From a virus: 46,249 nt of DNA. Of the stretch, positions 7,348-14,858 are shown piece by piece (within the stretch, counting starts at the first letter, position 1; the number at the start of each line of letters is the position of its first letter). Position numbers and translations under genes: made by a program. Location: positions 1 through 46,249 of the IMG/VR virus record IMGVR_UViG_3300005096_000069; one strand, 5' to 3'. The notes under the pieces were generated by a model. That model worked only from the letters and a program-made list of their open reading frames with translations. It had not been told where the DNA came from and did no database searches.

Positions 7348-7794
7348 CTACTCCTCGAAGTCCATCCAGAACGTGCAGTTCACCGTGACGCCCGCGGTGA
7401 CGCGGATGCCAAGTCTCCCGCCGCCCATGATCGTCTTCCCCGGGTGCGAGTAGATGACGTCGAACGACCCGCCCTGCGGGTGAACCTCGTGCGACTCGAT
7501 GATGTCGCCGGTCGTCGGCTCAGCCGTGGCGGTGTGCCGCGCCGTGGTCTGGAGCGTCTCGTCATCGGTCTCGTCGATCTTGACCGGCGTCAGAGCCGTC
7601 GTCGTGCCCGCCGTCGTCTGCCGCACAAGCTCCACGAGGACCGGCGCTTCGGTCGCGACGATGCCTGCGAGCGACACGCCCCAGCCCTTGAGCATGACGC
7701 GGTGATTAGCCGCTGCGATGAGCTGCCCGATCGTCTTGGCTGCTGTGCCCGATGCGATGGCGCTCCTGGTGATGCTGCCGTGAATTCCAGCCAT
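7348..7794 (-). CDS. Putative virion structural protein, 148 aa
   Basis: Starts MAGIHGSITRSAIASGTAAK at ATG 7794, right after a TAGGAGGCC ribosome site. The composition is beta-rich, with few charged residues, and ends TFWMDFEE. The stop lies 3 bases before the fibre gene start. It looks like the small fibre or spike accessory proteins often found beside phage adhesins, but I do not recognise a family. Its position between a beta-helix spike and the fibre suggests a place at the tail tip. Confidence 0.7.
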   Translation of the reverse strand: MAGIHGSITRSAIASGTAAKTIGQLIAAANHRVMLKGWGVSLAGIVATEAPVLVELVRQTTAGTTTALTPVKIDETDDETLQTTARHTATAEPTTGDIIESHEVHPQGGSFDVIYSHPGKTIMGGGRLGIRVTAGVTVNCTFWMDFEE

Positions 7795-7803
7795 GACGGC
7801 CTC

Positions 7804-8925
7804 CTATGAGTTCTTCGAGGATTGGTCGCCCATGAGGACGGCGCGGTGATGTCGTACGGAGCCGCCGCTTCCGCCCGCCGACGGCTCCCGCTGATACGCG
7901 CCGACGTCCGAGTACGCGATTAGCCCCGCCGACTCACCGGGGGCGCCGGAAATCAGGCGGAGGTTGCCATTCGCGGCGTCAACGAAATCGGTCGCGATGC
8001 CGCCCGTGTCCGTGGTGATCTCGCCGACGTTGAGACCATCACCGATGCCGTTTCGTGGAGTCACGTTGTCGCGCGTTCGGTTGTTGATCTCGATGACGGC
8101 ATTGTCCGCCGTCGCGGAATACTGGCTATCGAGCCACGTCGCGCAGTCGGTGACGTGATTGTCCATTAGGATGGGAGCCACGATGAACGCCTCGCTCGGG
8201 AAGCGGACGGCCTCGTCGAGGTTGTAGAACGTGCAGCTCTTCACGACGCACGGCAGCGCGGTCGCCTCGAAGGCGATCCCCACGCCGTTGTTGTTGCCAA
8301 TGACCACCGACTCGCCGACGAAGCCGTTCTGTATACCAATCAAGGGCGAGTCGGCGGTGCCCTTGACGCGGCAACCGATCACGCTGCAAAGCGTATCTCC
8401 GTTGAGTACGAAGGCGTAAGCGGTTCCCGAGCACTCAACGTCGCTGTTGATGGCGTAGAGCTCGTTGTCGCCGCGGCACCCGTAAGCCGCGGAGCTATTG
8501 GCCATGTTCAGGATCTTGCACGAGACGATGCCCCAATAGTCCGAGGATGAACCGCCAACCAACGGGGCCGCCACGGATCCGAAGATGTTGAGGTTCTGGA
8601 GGATGCTTCGGGTCGAAGGGGTCAGCGTCCCCGTCAGCGTAATCGCCGGGAAGTTCGTCGTGTCGAGCGTCCCGTCTGCGTTGCGCCCCTGCCCTTCGAG
8701 GTCGCCTATTGTGGAGTTGTATCCGCGAAAGATGACCAGCGCAGCCGCGGTGCCAGCATTCGAGATCGTGTCCGCCCCGAGAGAATACGGCCCGTCCGAT
8801 TGGACGTTTACGCGATCCCCTGCCACAGCGCTTGTCAGTGCCTCGGCAAGAGTCCACGGATCGCCTGACGTGCCCACGCCGCCACCGCCCGCAGCGTCGG
8901 TCACATACCGCTCGGTGATCGCCAT
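7804..8925 (-). CDS. Right-handed beta-helix tail spike-like protein
   Basis: 373 residues. The N-terminus (TSGDPWTLAEAL then AGDRVNVQSDG) is the standard opening of pectate-lyase-type parallel beta-helices, and the middle shows successive short turns rich in Asn, Gly and Val (VIGNNNGVGIAFE, LMDNHVTDCATWLD). Phage proteins of this fold bind and often cleave surface polysaccharides; no catalytic residues can be assigned by eye. It lies in the adhesin cluster at the end of the virion operon. It could instead be a non-enzymatic fibre. Confidence 0.75.
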   Translation of the reverse strand: MAITERYVTDAAGGGGVGTSGDPWTLAEALTSAVAGDRVNVQSDGPYSLGADTISNAGTAAALVIFRGYNSTIGDLEGQGRNADGTLDTTNFPAITLTGTLTPSTRSILQNLNIFGSVAAPLVGGSSSDYWGIVSCKILNMANSSAAYGCRGDNELYAINSDVECSGTAYAFVLNGDTLCSVIGCRVKGTADSPLIGIQNGFVGESVVIGNNNGVGIAFEATALPCVVKSCTFYNLDEAVRFPSEAFIVAPILMDNHVTDCATWLDSQYSATADNAVIEINNRTRDNVTPRNGIGDGLNVGEITTDTGGIATDFVDAANGNLRLISGAPGESAGLIAYSDVGAYQREPSAGGSGGSVRHHRAVLMGDQSSKNS

Positions 8926-8929
8926 CGGC

Positions 8930-9241
8930 CTACCTGAGCGTCCGAACCGTGGGCTTGCTCACCACGCCCGCTACGCCCGCCGCGTCGAGGTTCGCCTGGA
9001 TGCCGAGCAGCACCGTCATCATGCTCGTGATGTCCGCGCCCGAGAGGATCGAGTCGCCGTTCGCGGTGCGCCCGTCCTCCAGGATGTCCGCCGCGTCGCT
9101 CGGCACAAGCGCGGCAATCTCCGAGAACCATTTGGTCGTAGCGGCGTCGATGTCACTCTTGAGATCCCGCACGCGCTCAGAGAGCGGGCGAATGGCCTCG
9201 TTGCTGAACTTGACTGCGCGAGGGTCCGTGATTGGGGGCAT
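8930..9241 (-). CDS. Hypothetical helical virion-operon protein, 103 aa
   Basis: ATG 9241 follows CAGGAGTAACC. The protein starts MPPITDPRAVKFSNEAIRPL and is largely helical (SERVRDLKSDIDAATTKWF). It resembles a commonly seen small phage protein beginning with Pro-rich residues and a helical pair, with unknown role. The 87 bases between its start and the next gene upstream hold no complete gene. Confidence 0.7.
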   Translation of the reverse strand: MPPITDPRAVKFSNEAIRPLSERVRDLKSDIDAATTKWFSEIAALVPSDAADILEDGRTANGDSILSGADITSMMTVLLGIQANLDAAGVAGVVSKPTVRTLR

Positions 9242-9328
9242 GGTTACTCCTGGATAGCGATGAAGTCGTTGCCGTCACCGGGATCGCCGGTCAACCGACC
9301 CGCGGCGACGGGGATCTCTCAAGGAGCG

Positions 9329-9535
9329 TCACGCCCAGCCCTTGCGAGCCATGGTGCGCCGCAGGAACGCGCGCTCTGCGTCAGCTTTCCCAGACGTGTC
9401 ATCACGTATCGCCTGGAGGCGCTGGATGATCGTGTCGCGCCCGTACGTCGATGACGCCTTCGCGTGGACCTCAGGGTCCGGGATCGTTGCGCTCGCCGCG
9501 AGTCGGCTGGCCCGTTTCTCCATGTTCCAGATCAT
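9329..9535 (-). CDS. Hypothetical basic protein, 68 aa
   Basis: Starts MIWNMEKRASRLAA and overlaps the upstream gene's stop as ATGA, so it is translationally coupled to it. The product is helical and basic, ending RTMARKGWA. No motif recognised. Confidence 0.65.
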   Translation of the reverse strand: MIWNMEKRASRLAASATIPDPEVHAKASSTYGRDTIIQRLQAIRDDTSGKADAERAFLRRTMARKGWA

Positions 9536-9786
9536 TCGACTGGCTCGGCGTCTTCTGCGGCCTCGCGAGCGGCTAGCTCGGCGTTCTTGCGGTGCCGGGA
9601 CAGCGGCACTGCCGCGAACTTGCCCATGGCCCGCTGCTCGGCCGTCGGGGACTTGATCGCGGCATACGCAGCAGCCAGGCGCTTCCTCATCGACATGGCC
9701 CGCTCGTCTCCAGCCAGTGCGCGCACGACGACCTTGGCGATGTCGTGCTGAGTCGTGAGGCAGATCTTCTTCGTCTTCTCGGTCAT
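9532..9786 (-). CDS. Hypothetical helical protein, 84 aa
   Basis: Starts MTEKTKKICLTTQHDIAKVV 8 bases after the upstream gene. It is Ala/Lys/Arg-rich and helical, with an acidic tail (AAEDAEPVE). It is coupled to the following gene by a 4-base overlap. No family recognised; the pair may be structural accessory proteins. Confidence 0.65.
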   Translation of the reverse strand: MTEKTKKICLTTQHDIAKVVVRALAGDERAMSMRKRLAAAYAAIKSPTAEQRAMGKFAAVPLSRHRKNAELAAREAAEDAEPVE

Positions 9787-9794
9787 GGTGTCTC

Positions 9795-10217
9795 CTACTC
9801 GTCCTGCGGAACGGTCATCGTGAGTGACGTGATGGAGACTACCCCGCCAGCGACGATCGACTTATCGGCGAACGTCATGTTCGGCGTGTCGGCTGCCTCG
9901 CCAGCAGTCCCCTGAAGGACCACGTTGTCGTCCGAGTCGAACTCGCGGAAGTGCCCCGCGTCGCCCGATCCGTCGGCGGACGAGTCGTTGGCGATAGCGT
10001 TCGCTGTGGCGACGCCGATCACCGAATCCCCGAAGGCCGGGTCGGCATTCACTAGCGTCGCGAGCAACGTCCCGCTGTTCGCCGCCGCCGGTGTCGCAGG
10101 GGGTGCCCCCGTGCGGACCTCGATGTAACCGGCGCCAGCACCCCCGTCAACGAGATCGACGATCGCGTTGGAAGCGGCGTTGCGGGAAGCGACTGAAATC
10201 TTGGTCTCGAGAGCCAT
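9795..10217 (-). CDS. Putative virion structural protein, 140 aa
   Basis: ATG 10217 follows CCGGAGAACTCC. The protein is Ala/Gly/Val-rich and beta-like, with a segment GAGAGYIEVRTGAPPATP typical of small phage structural proteins. I recognise the style (tail or fibre-associated beta protein) but not a named family. A 55-base gap separates it from the gene upstream. Confidence 0.7.
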   Translation of the reverse strand: MALETKISVASRNAASNAIVDLVDGGAGAGYIEVRTGAPPATPAAANSGTLLATLVNADPAFGDSVIGVATANAIANDSSADGSGDAGHFREFDSDDNVVLQGTAGEAADTPNMTFADKSIVAGGVVSITSLTMTVPQDE

Positions 10218-10272
10218 GGAGTTCTCCGGGGTTGGTCATCCCATGATCGCGCACCGGGCCGAGGCGCGCAAC

Positions 10273-10512
10273 CTACGAGGTCGTGACCTTGGTCGGGGTG
10301 TGCGGCTCAGGCGTCTGGTCGTCGTAATCGACCTCGACGTCGGGGCGGGGGTCCTTGGCGTGCGCGTGCCACAGCGACCGGTCCATCGCGCCGGGGGACG
10401 GGACGATGACCTTGACCTCGGTCCCTGGGGGAGGATCGGGATTCGTGACCGTGTACGTGACGCCGCCCGCGAATGCCTCGGCCTTGGTGACCTTGCCGGT
10501 GATTGTTGCCAT
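10273..10512 (-). CDS. Hypothetical small beta protein, 79 aa
   Basis: Starts MATITGKVTKAEAFAGG. A short beta-rich N-terminus (TYTVTNPDPPPGTEVKVIV) precedes an acidic, Thr/Pro-rich tail. It begins 3 bases after the upstream membrane coiled-coil gene. Function unknown. Confidence 0.65.
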   Translation of the reverse strand: MATITGKVTKAEAFAGGVTYTVTNPDPPPGTEVKVIVPSPGAMDRSLWHAHAKDPRPDVEVDYDDQTPEPHTPTKVTTS

Positions 10513-10515
10513 GGG

Positions 10516-11163
10516 TCAGTTCCCCTGCTGGAGTAGGTGATAGCGTTCACGCAACGTCGCTGCGTGGTCCGCCTTTGTGGCGATCAGGTCAATGACGACC
10601 TCGCGCATCCACTCGACCTCCTCTGGGAGACCGCTGGCCGCGATTACGTCATCCCGAACCTTGTCGACGTCGTCCGAGAGTCGGCGATACCACTCGACCT
10701 CTCGGTCGTTCATTCGCCTCTGGGCGTCCTTGAACGCGTCGTCCTGGCCCCGCTGGTACTCGGAAGTCTCGACGCGCGCCAGGAACGCCTGCGAGAGGCG
10801 CGTCGTGCGTGCATCGTTCCTCTCTGTGTCCTGGGAGATCGTCGTTCCGAACGCGCCTCCCACGAGGCCGATGATCGTGACCGTGAGGGCGATTGGAGCC
10901 CAGTTGAACTTCCGCAGGTTGTCCGCGTTGATCCGATTGCGCTCGATGCGCTCCTCGGCCAGCCGCCGATCCGCATCCATCCTCTTTCCCATCGACGAGA
11001 ACTGGTGCTGTTGGTCTGCGATCAACCGCTCGAAGCGGTCGTTCGTGTCGCTCTCCATCCGCTCGACGCGAGCGGCGACGGCGTCCAGGGACGCCCCCAT
11101 CTTGGCGAGTTCGCGGCCAAGCTCGGCCGGGTCGTATGCCGGGCCGGTGATCTCCGGGGGCAC
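10516..11163 (-). CDS. Membrane-anchored coiled-coil protein (spanin-like candidate)
   Basis: 215 residues from a GTG at 11163, 3 bases after the upstream lipoprotein gene. Residues 1-85 are a charged helix, about 88-112 form one membrane segment (FNWAPIALTVTIIGLVGGAF), and the rest is a long charged helix (REVEWYRRLSDDVDKVRDDV). One membrane span with an extended coiled coil, next to a lipoprotein gene, is reminiscent of Rz/Rz1 spanins. However, classical i-spanins have the span at the very N-terminus, so this is only a candidate; a structural or holin-associated role is also possible. Confidence 0.6.
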   Translation of the reverse strand: MPPEITGPAYDPAELGRELAKMGASLDAVAARVERMESDTNDRFERLIADQQHQFSSMGKRMDADRRLAEERIERNRINADNLRKFNWAPIALTVTIIGLVGGAFGTTISQDTERNDARTTRLSQAFLARVETSEYQRGQDDAFKDAQRRMNDREVEWYRRLSDDVDKVRDDVIAASGLPEEVEWMREVVIDLIATKADHAATLRERYHLLQQGN

Positions 11164-11166
11164 CGG

Positions 11167-11388
11167 CTACTCTGCGTCTTCGTCGGGCGCGCTGCGCTCG
11201 TCGTCGGTCTTCGCAGCAGCGGTAGCCTTGATGGTCTCGGCCGGGTCGGCGACGACAGTATTCCCCGCGCCGGGGGAGGCGATGTTCACCGTCTGGCATC
11301 CGGCCAGGGCGAGGCCCGCGATGAAGAGGGCGACCGCTGGATAGATCCCGGTGGAGATGGTTGGCGTGGCCTTGATAAGTCCGGACAT
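11167..11388 (-). CDS. Small lipoprotein with lipobox
   Basis: 73 residues. The N-terminal signal has a hydrophobic stretch AVALFIAGLALAGC, where LAGC is a lipobox; signal peptidase II would cut before that Cys. The remaining 40 or so residues are Ala/Asp/Glu-rich and unstructured. Phage lipoproteins serve as outer-membrane spanins or in superinfection exclusion. Adjacency to a membrane coiled-coil gene favours a lysis pair, by inference only. Confidence 0.7.
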   Translation of the reverse strand: MSGLIKATPTISTGIYPAVALFIAGLALAGCQTVNIASPGAGNTVVADPAETIKATAAAKTDDERSAPDEDAE

Positions 11389-11441
11389 TGTCTCGTCCTC
11401 CGTTCGGTGGATGGCCCCATGATCGGGGCGATTTTGGAAGC

Positions 11442-11840
11442 CTACGTGTCAGACGGGCCAGCGGCGTACGCGGTCCAGTCCCACGGCTTGGACAGCGGAT
11501 CTATGGTGCCTCCGGTGACCCCGACGACGCGCGCCAAGTAGTCAGTCCCAGCGACGAATCCGTTACCGGCGACCGGGACGAACGAGAACTGCACGCGCGC
11601 CTGCACCGATTGGTACAGGAGACTGGCGTCCGTTTGAACGACGCCGAGGATCTTGCGCCTGGCCGTAGACTCGCCCGCGATGTAGAGGAGGAGCCGGACC
11701 TCGTCGTAGATCGACAGATCCACGCCCTCGATCTCGTCAGCGATGACGTCAGTGATGAGGCCCATCCACGTCGCGAGGTCGCCCAGGTATAACTCCCTGA
11801 AGACCTCTGCGTCGCGCTTCTCAGTTCCGACGTGTGGCAT
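11442..11840 (-). CDS. Hypothetical tail-region protein, 132 aa
   Basis: Starts MPHVGTEKRDAEVFRELYLG and continues with an acidic helical region (ITDVIADEIEGVDLSIYDEV) and a beta-rich C-terminal half (ARVQFSFVPVAGNGFVAG). It sits between the 974-residue tail protein and the lipoprotein, with gaps of 88 and 53 bases on either side. No family recognised. Confidence 0.65.
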   Translation of the reverse strand: MPHVGTEKRDAEVFRELYLGDLATWMGLITDVIADEIEGVDLSIYDEVRLLLYIAGESTARRKILGVVQTDASLLYQSVQARVQFSFVPVAGNGFVAGTDYLARVVGVTGGTIDPLSKPWDWTAYAAGPSDT

Positions 11841-11928
11841 GGTCCCAGGGTAGCGCGGCGCGGCAGATCACGATACCCGCTCGATGACGGGGGGGCTCAC
11901 CTGGCGCCTCGACTCTTCCGTCCGTGCC

Positions 11929-14853
11929 TCAGTAGATCCCCCACGAGGAGCCATCCCATATGACCGTCGCCATGTCGTACTGGCTCGCAAGCTCGAGGGT
12001 TGGCAGGCCGTCGATGAGCTCCGAGCCCTCGCCCAAGATGAGCACCTCGAACGCCGAGCCGTCGATGCGCTTGACCTGGTACTGCTTGCCAGCGGCCAGC
12101 CCAGACGGGAGGACGCATTCGACGTCGTTCCCCGTGGCGTCTACGCGGATGACGTCCGATCGCTCACCGACCGTCGTGTCGGCAGAGATGTCCTCGAAGG
12201 CGACGACGCGCGCCGTCTCGGCGCCGGTGACGACCTCGCGGACGACCGTTTCCGTCCCATCCGCAGCAACGTACTTCTCCGTATACGTCCCGGTGTCTTG
12301 GTTGTACTCCATGACCTCGCCGCGGGGCTTACCGTCGGTCAGGTCGGGAGACCCGTGCGCCATCTTGACGCCCGGTCCCCAGATCACCGACGTTTCGGAG
12401 ATGTCCAGGTCATCCGGAACGTACCCGGCGCCCACGTCCGTCAGGTCCACCTCTGGGGGGAGGATCATCATGCCTCCGCTCGCCGTCCCCCCGGGGCTTC
12501 GGGACTTCCCCGGCTCCTGCGTGTACGCATGCCCCGACGACTGCTCGCCTGGGTTCATGTACTGCGGCGACGCGGTGGCCCCACCTATCTGGACGCCGAA
12601 CGAGTGACCGCGCCATACGAGAGGTGCGTTCTTGCCGAACCACTTTGCCTGGTTGGGGTCGAGCCCCGGATAGTGGGGGAAGTTGGGCAGCCCGTGCCCG
12701 TACAGCGGCGCGCGACCGCCGAAGATCGGCGATGCGAATTCGAGGTGAGTGTGCGCCCGCCGGTCGGTCGCCCCGAGGTCTGACATCTGCCCGCTGAACA
12801 TGATCTCGATTGTCGGGACATCGACGAGCGACTCGCCGTCCTTGCCGTCGGGGATGACCTTTCCCTTGCCGAGCCGGTATCCGCCGCCGTACGCGCCCCC
12901 GTGGCCGGGGAATACCTCGAACGGGTATCCCCCGTCGTCCCCGTCGTCCTCCTCGCCCAGGCGGATCGGGCGGCCCCCTGGGTTCGGATGCGGGGCATGC
13001 CCTGTGCCCTTCGTCCATCCCTTATTCCCAGCACCTCCCGGGTCGTCGTCGCCGTCATCCTCGTCATCCTCGTCATCCTCGTCATCCTCGTCGTCGTCCT
13101 TGTCCTTGCCCTCGCCGTACTTGTAACCGCCGCCGCGCGCTCCACCGGCCTTCGGGATTGGATCCTTGACGCTGTCTCCACCGGCCCAGTCGTCGTCTGG
13201 GTCGATGACGCCACCATTCCCACCCGGCTCGGGTTCGCTGCCAGCGCCCCCGTCCGACTGCCCCCCGCCATCGCCTCCACCGTTAGCCCCGCCGCCCCCC
13301 TTTGCGGGCACTGGGGTTCCCGGTGGGCCAGCGTCGGTCCCACCGTCGGCCCACTTGATGCCTTCGCCAGGGGCGGCCCCGAGGCCGAACTCACCGACGC
13401 CCTCGCCGTCTCCCTGGATGTACGAGACCCCACCACCGTTGCTCCCTCCGAACCCAGGAAATGGGGTGCTGCCGGGACTAGTTGTTGGTCCGCCGTTCGG
13501 CGATCCTGGATTGCCTGGATTTCCCGCTGTTGGCCCACCAGAGTCCGGCCCGCCGGTGATCGGGCCTTTTATGGGGCCAGTCCCTCCGCCTGGGTTATCG
13601 GCTACAGGGTCCTGGGGGACGTCTACGGGCTCCTCCCCGCCGTCCTCTCCGATGATGGACGTCGTCCACCATTTCCATTTTCCCTGTTCCGTCTTGGATC
13701 CACCGTCTCGCGGCCACTTGTACTCCTGCCCTGCGTCCCATCCCATGTGAACGAGGACCGGATATGTCGAGTCGCCCGGGTCCGGCCAGTCCTCCTCGAA
13801 CTGCATCGGTCCGTCGTGATCGAGGATGCGGAAGAACGACAGGCCAGACAAGCCGACGGCCGAGATCGTGTTCCCATCCGCGTCCGATCCCATCGTCTGC
13901 TTGCCGAGGACGTCGATCGGCCCACCGTCTCGGACGCTCGTCGCGCCGAGCATCGTCTTTGCTCCGTTGCCGCCCTTGTCAGCGACGAGACCGCCGATGC
14001 CTCCGCCCTGGCCGGTCACGCCGATGTTCCACGCGAGCGAGTTGGCGCGATTCCCCTGGAACGACAGCTCTCCCGATGGGCGACGAACCACGCGCATCAT
14101 CGTGGACAGAGACGCGCCCCGCGACTTACTGATCGACCCGCCGACGAGGTCATGCACGTCAGTGGACATCAGCTCAGGCCCGCCCGCATTCGATGCGATC
14201 AGGCGCGGGTCGCCATGGAGGAAGACCGGGGCGTTCGCCGTTTCGTCGGTGCCGCCGATGACCGCCCCGATCGTCCCTCCGGGGACATAGCCCCACGGGG
14301 ACTTGAGGGACCGCTCGCTGAACCGATCATCCTCGGAATACCCCTTCAGGATCGGGAGCATCTTTTGTGACGGGGGCGCGTAGGTCTTGTTCTTCGTCGG
14401 CTCCGGGGGGAGCTTGGGCTTGTCCGATGTCGGCGATCCGCCCTGGTTCCCGTACCTGCTGGGAGGGTTTGTCTTGGGGTCGACGCTGTTGCCACCGCCC
14501 GTGATCGGCCCCTTCGGCTTGCGAGATTCGATCGGAACCTCGCCCGCTGGGCTCTCGCCGCTCCCGCCTCCGCCTCCGCCCTTGACGCGCACGGCGTATG
14601 CTGACGACCACGAACCGACGAGCTCGCGCTCCTCCCCTGCGGGCCAGTAGACCCAGCAGTTCCAGTCCCCACGCGTGCTCGGATCTTCGAGGTAGTGCCC
14701 AAGTTCTCCGGCCGACGTCAGTCGCCCCTTGACGCGCACGCCGAAAACGCCAGCGCGCATATGCAGGGGCAGGCCGCGGTCGGCGAACCCATGATCTTGC
14801 ATGGCGATGATGCCCAGTCCGTTCGGGGTGAGGGACTCGTTTAGCTTCGACAT
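11929..14853 (-). CDS. Large Gly/Asp-rich tail tip or fibre protein, 974 aa
   Basis: Starts MSKLNESLTPNGLGIIAMQD. The N-terminal 100 residues look folded (ELGHYLEDPSTRGDWNCWVY). Long Gly/Pro/Ser/Asn linkers follow, with a run of Gly at about 92-97 and a very acidic tract near residues 585-600 (DEDDEDDEDDEDD) coded by a nine-base tandem. The last 90 residues (VECVLPSGLAAGKQYQVKR to ATVIWDGSSWGIY) match a beta domain found at the end of many phage fibres. Placed after the tail hub gene, it is probably a tail-tip or fibre protein. Calcium binding by the acidic tract is a guess. Confidence 0.7.
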   Translation of the reverse strand: MSKLNESLTPNGLGIIAMQDHGFADRGLPLHMRAGVFGVRVKGRLTSAGELGHYLEDPSTRGDWNCWVYWPAGEERELVGSWSSAYAVRVKGGGGGGSGESPAGEVPIESRKPKGPITGGGNSVDPKTNPPSRYGNQGGSPTSDKPKLPPEPTKNKTYAPPSQKMLPILKGYSEDDRFSERSLKSPWGYVPGGTIGAVIGGTDETANAPVFLHGDPRLIASNAGGPELMSTDVHDLVGGSISKSRGASLSTMMRVVRRPSGELSFQGNRANSLAWNIGVTGQGGGIGGLVADKGGNGAKTMLGATSVRDGGPIDVLGKQTMGSDADGNTISAVGLSGLSFFRILDHDGPMQFEEDWPDPGDSTYPVLVHMGWDAGQEYKWPRDGGSKTEQGKWKWWTTSIIGEDGGEEPVDVPQDPVADNPGGGTGPIKGPITGGPDSGGPTAGNPGNPGSPNGGPTTSPGSTPFPGFGGSNGGGVSYIQGDGEGVGEFGLGAAPGEGIKWADGGTDAGPPGTPVPAKGGGGANGGGDGGGQSDGGAGSEPEPGGNGGVIDPDDDWAGGDSVKDPIPKAGGARGGGYKYGEGKDKDDDEDDEDDEDDEDDGDDDPGGAGNKGWTKGTGHAPHPNPGGRPIRLGEEDDGDDGGYPFEVFPGHGGAYGGGYRLGKGKVIPDGKDGESLVDVPTIEIMFSGQMSDLGATDRRAHTHLEFASPIFGGRAPLYGHGLPNFPHYPGLDPNQAKWFGKNAPLVWRGHSFGVQIGGATASPQYMNPGEQSSGHAYTQEPGKSRSPGGTASGGMMILPPEVDLTDVGAGYVPDDLDISETSVIWGPGVKMAHGSPDLTDGKPRGEVMEYNQDTGTYTEKYVAADGTETVVREVVTGAETARVVAFEDISADTTVGERSDVIRVDATGNDVECVLPSGLAAGKQYQVKRIDGSAFEVLILGEGSELIDGLPTLELASQYDMATVIWDGSSWGIY
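13054..13089. repeat. Nine-base tandem coding an acidic tract
   Basis: Four exact copies of GTCATCCTC (minus strand GAGGATGAC) run on into GTC repeats. In the large tail gene they code Glu-Asp-Asp units. Copy number could change by slippage without shifting the frame. Confidence 0.8.
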
Positions 14854-14858
14854 GGGGG

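Noticed and set aside
9242-9328. Small frame ending GRLTGDPGDGNDFIAIQE
   Set aside because: It looks protein-like but has an upstream in-frame stop and only a TTG as possible start; kept as spacer.
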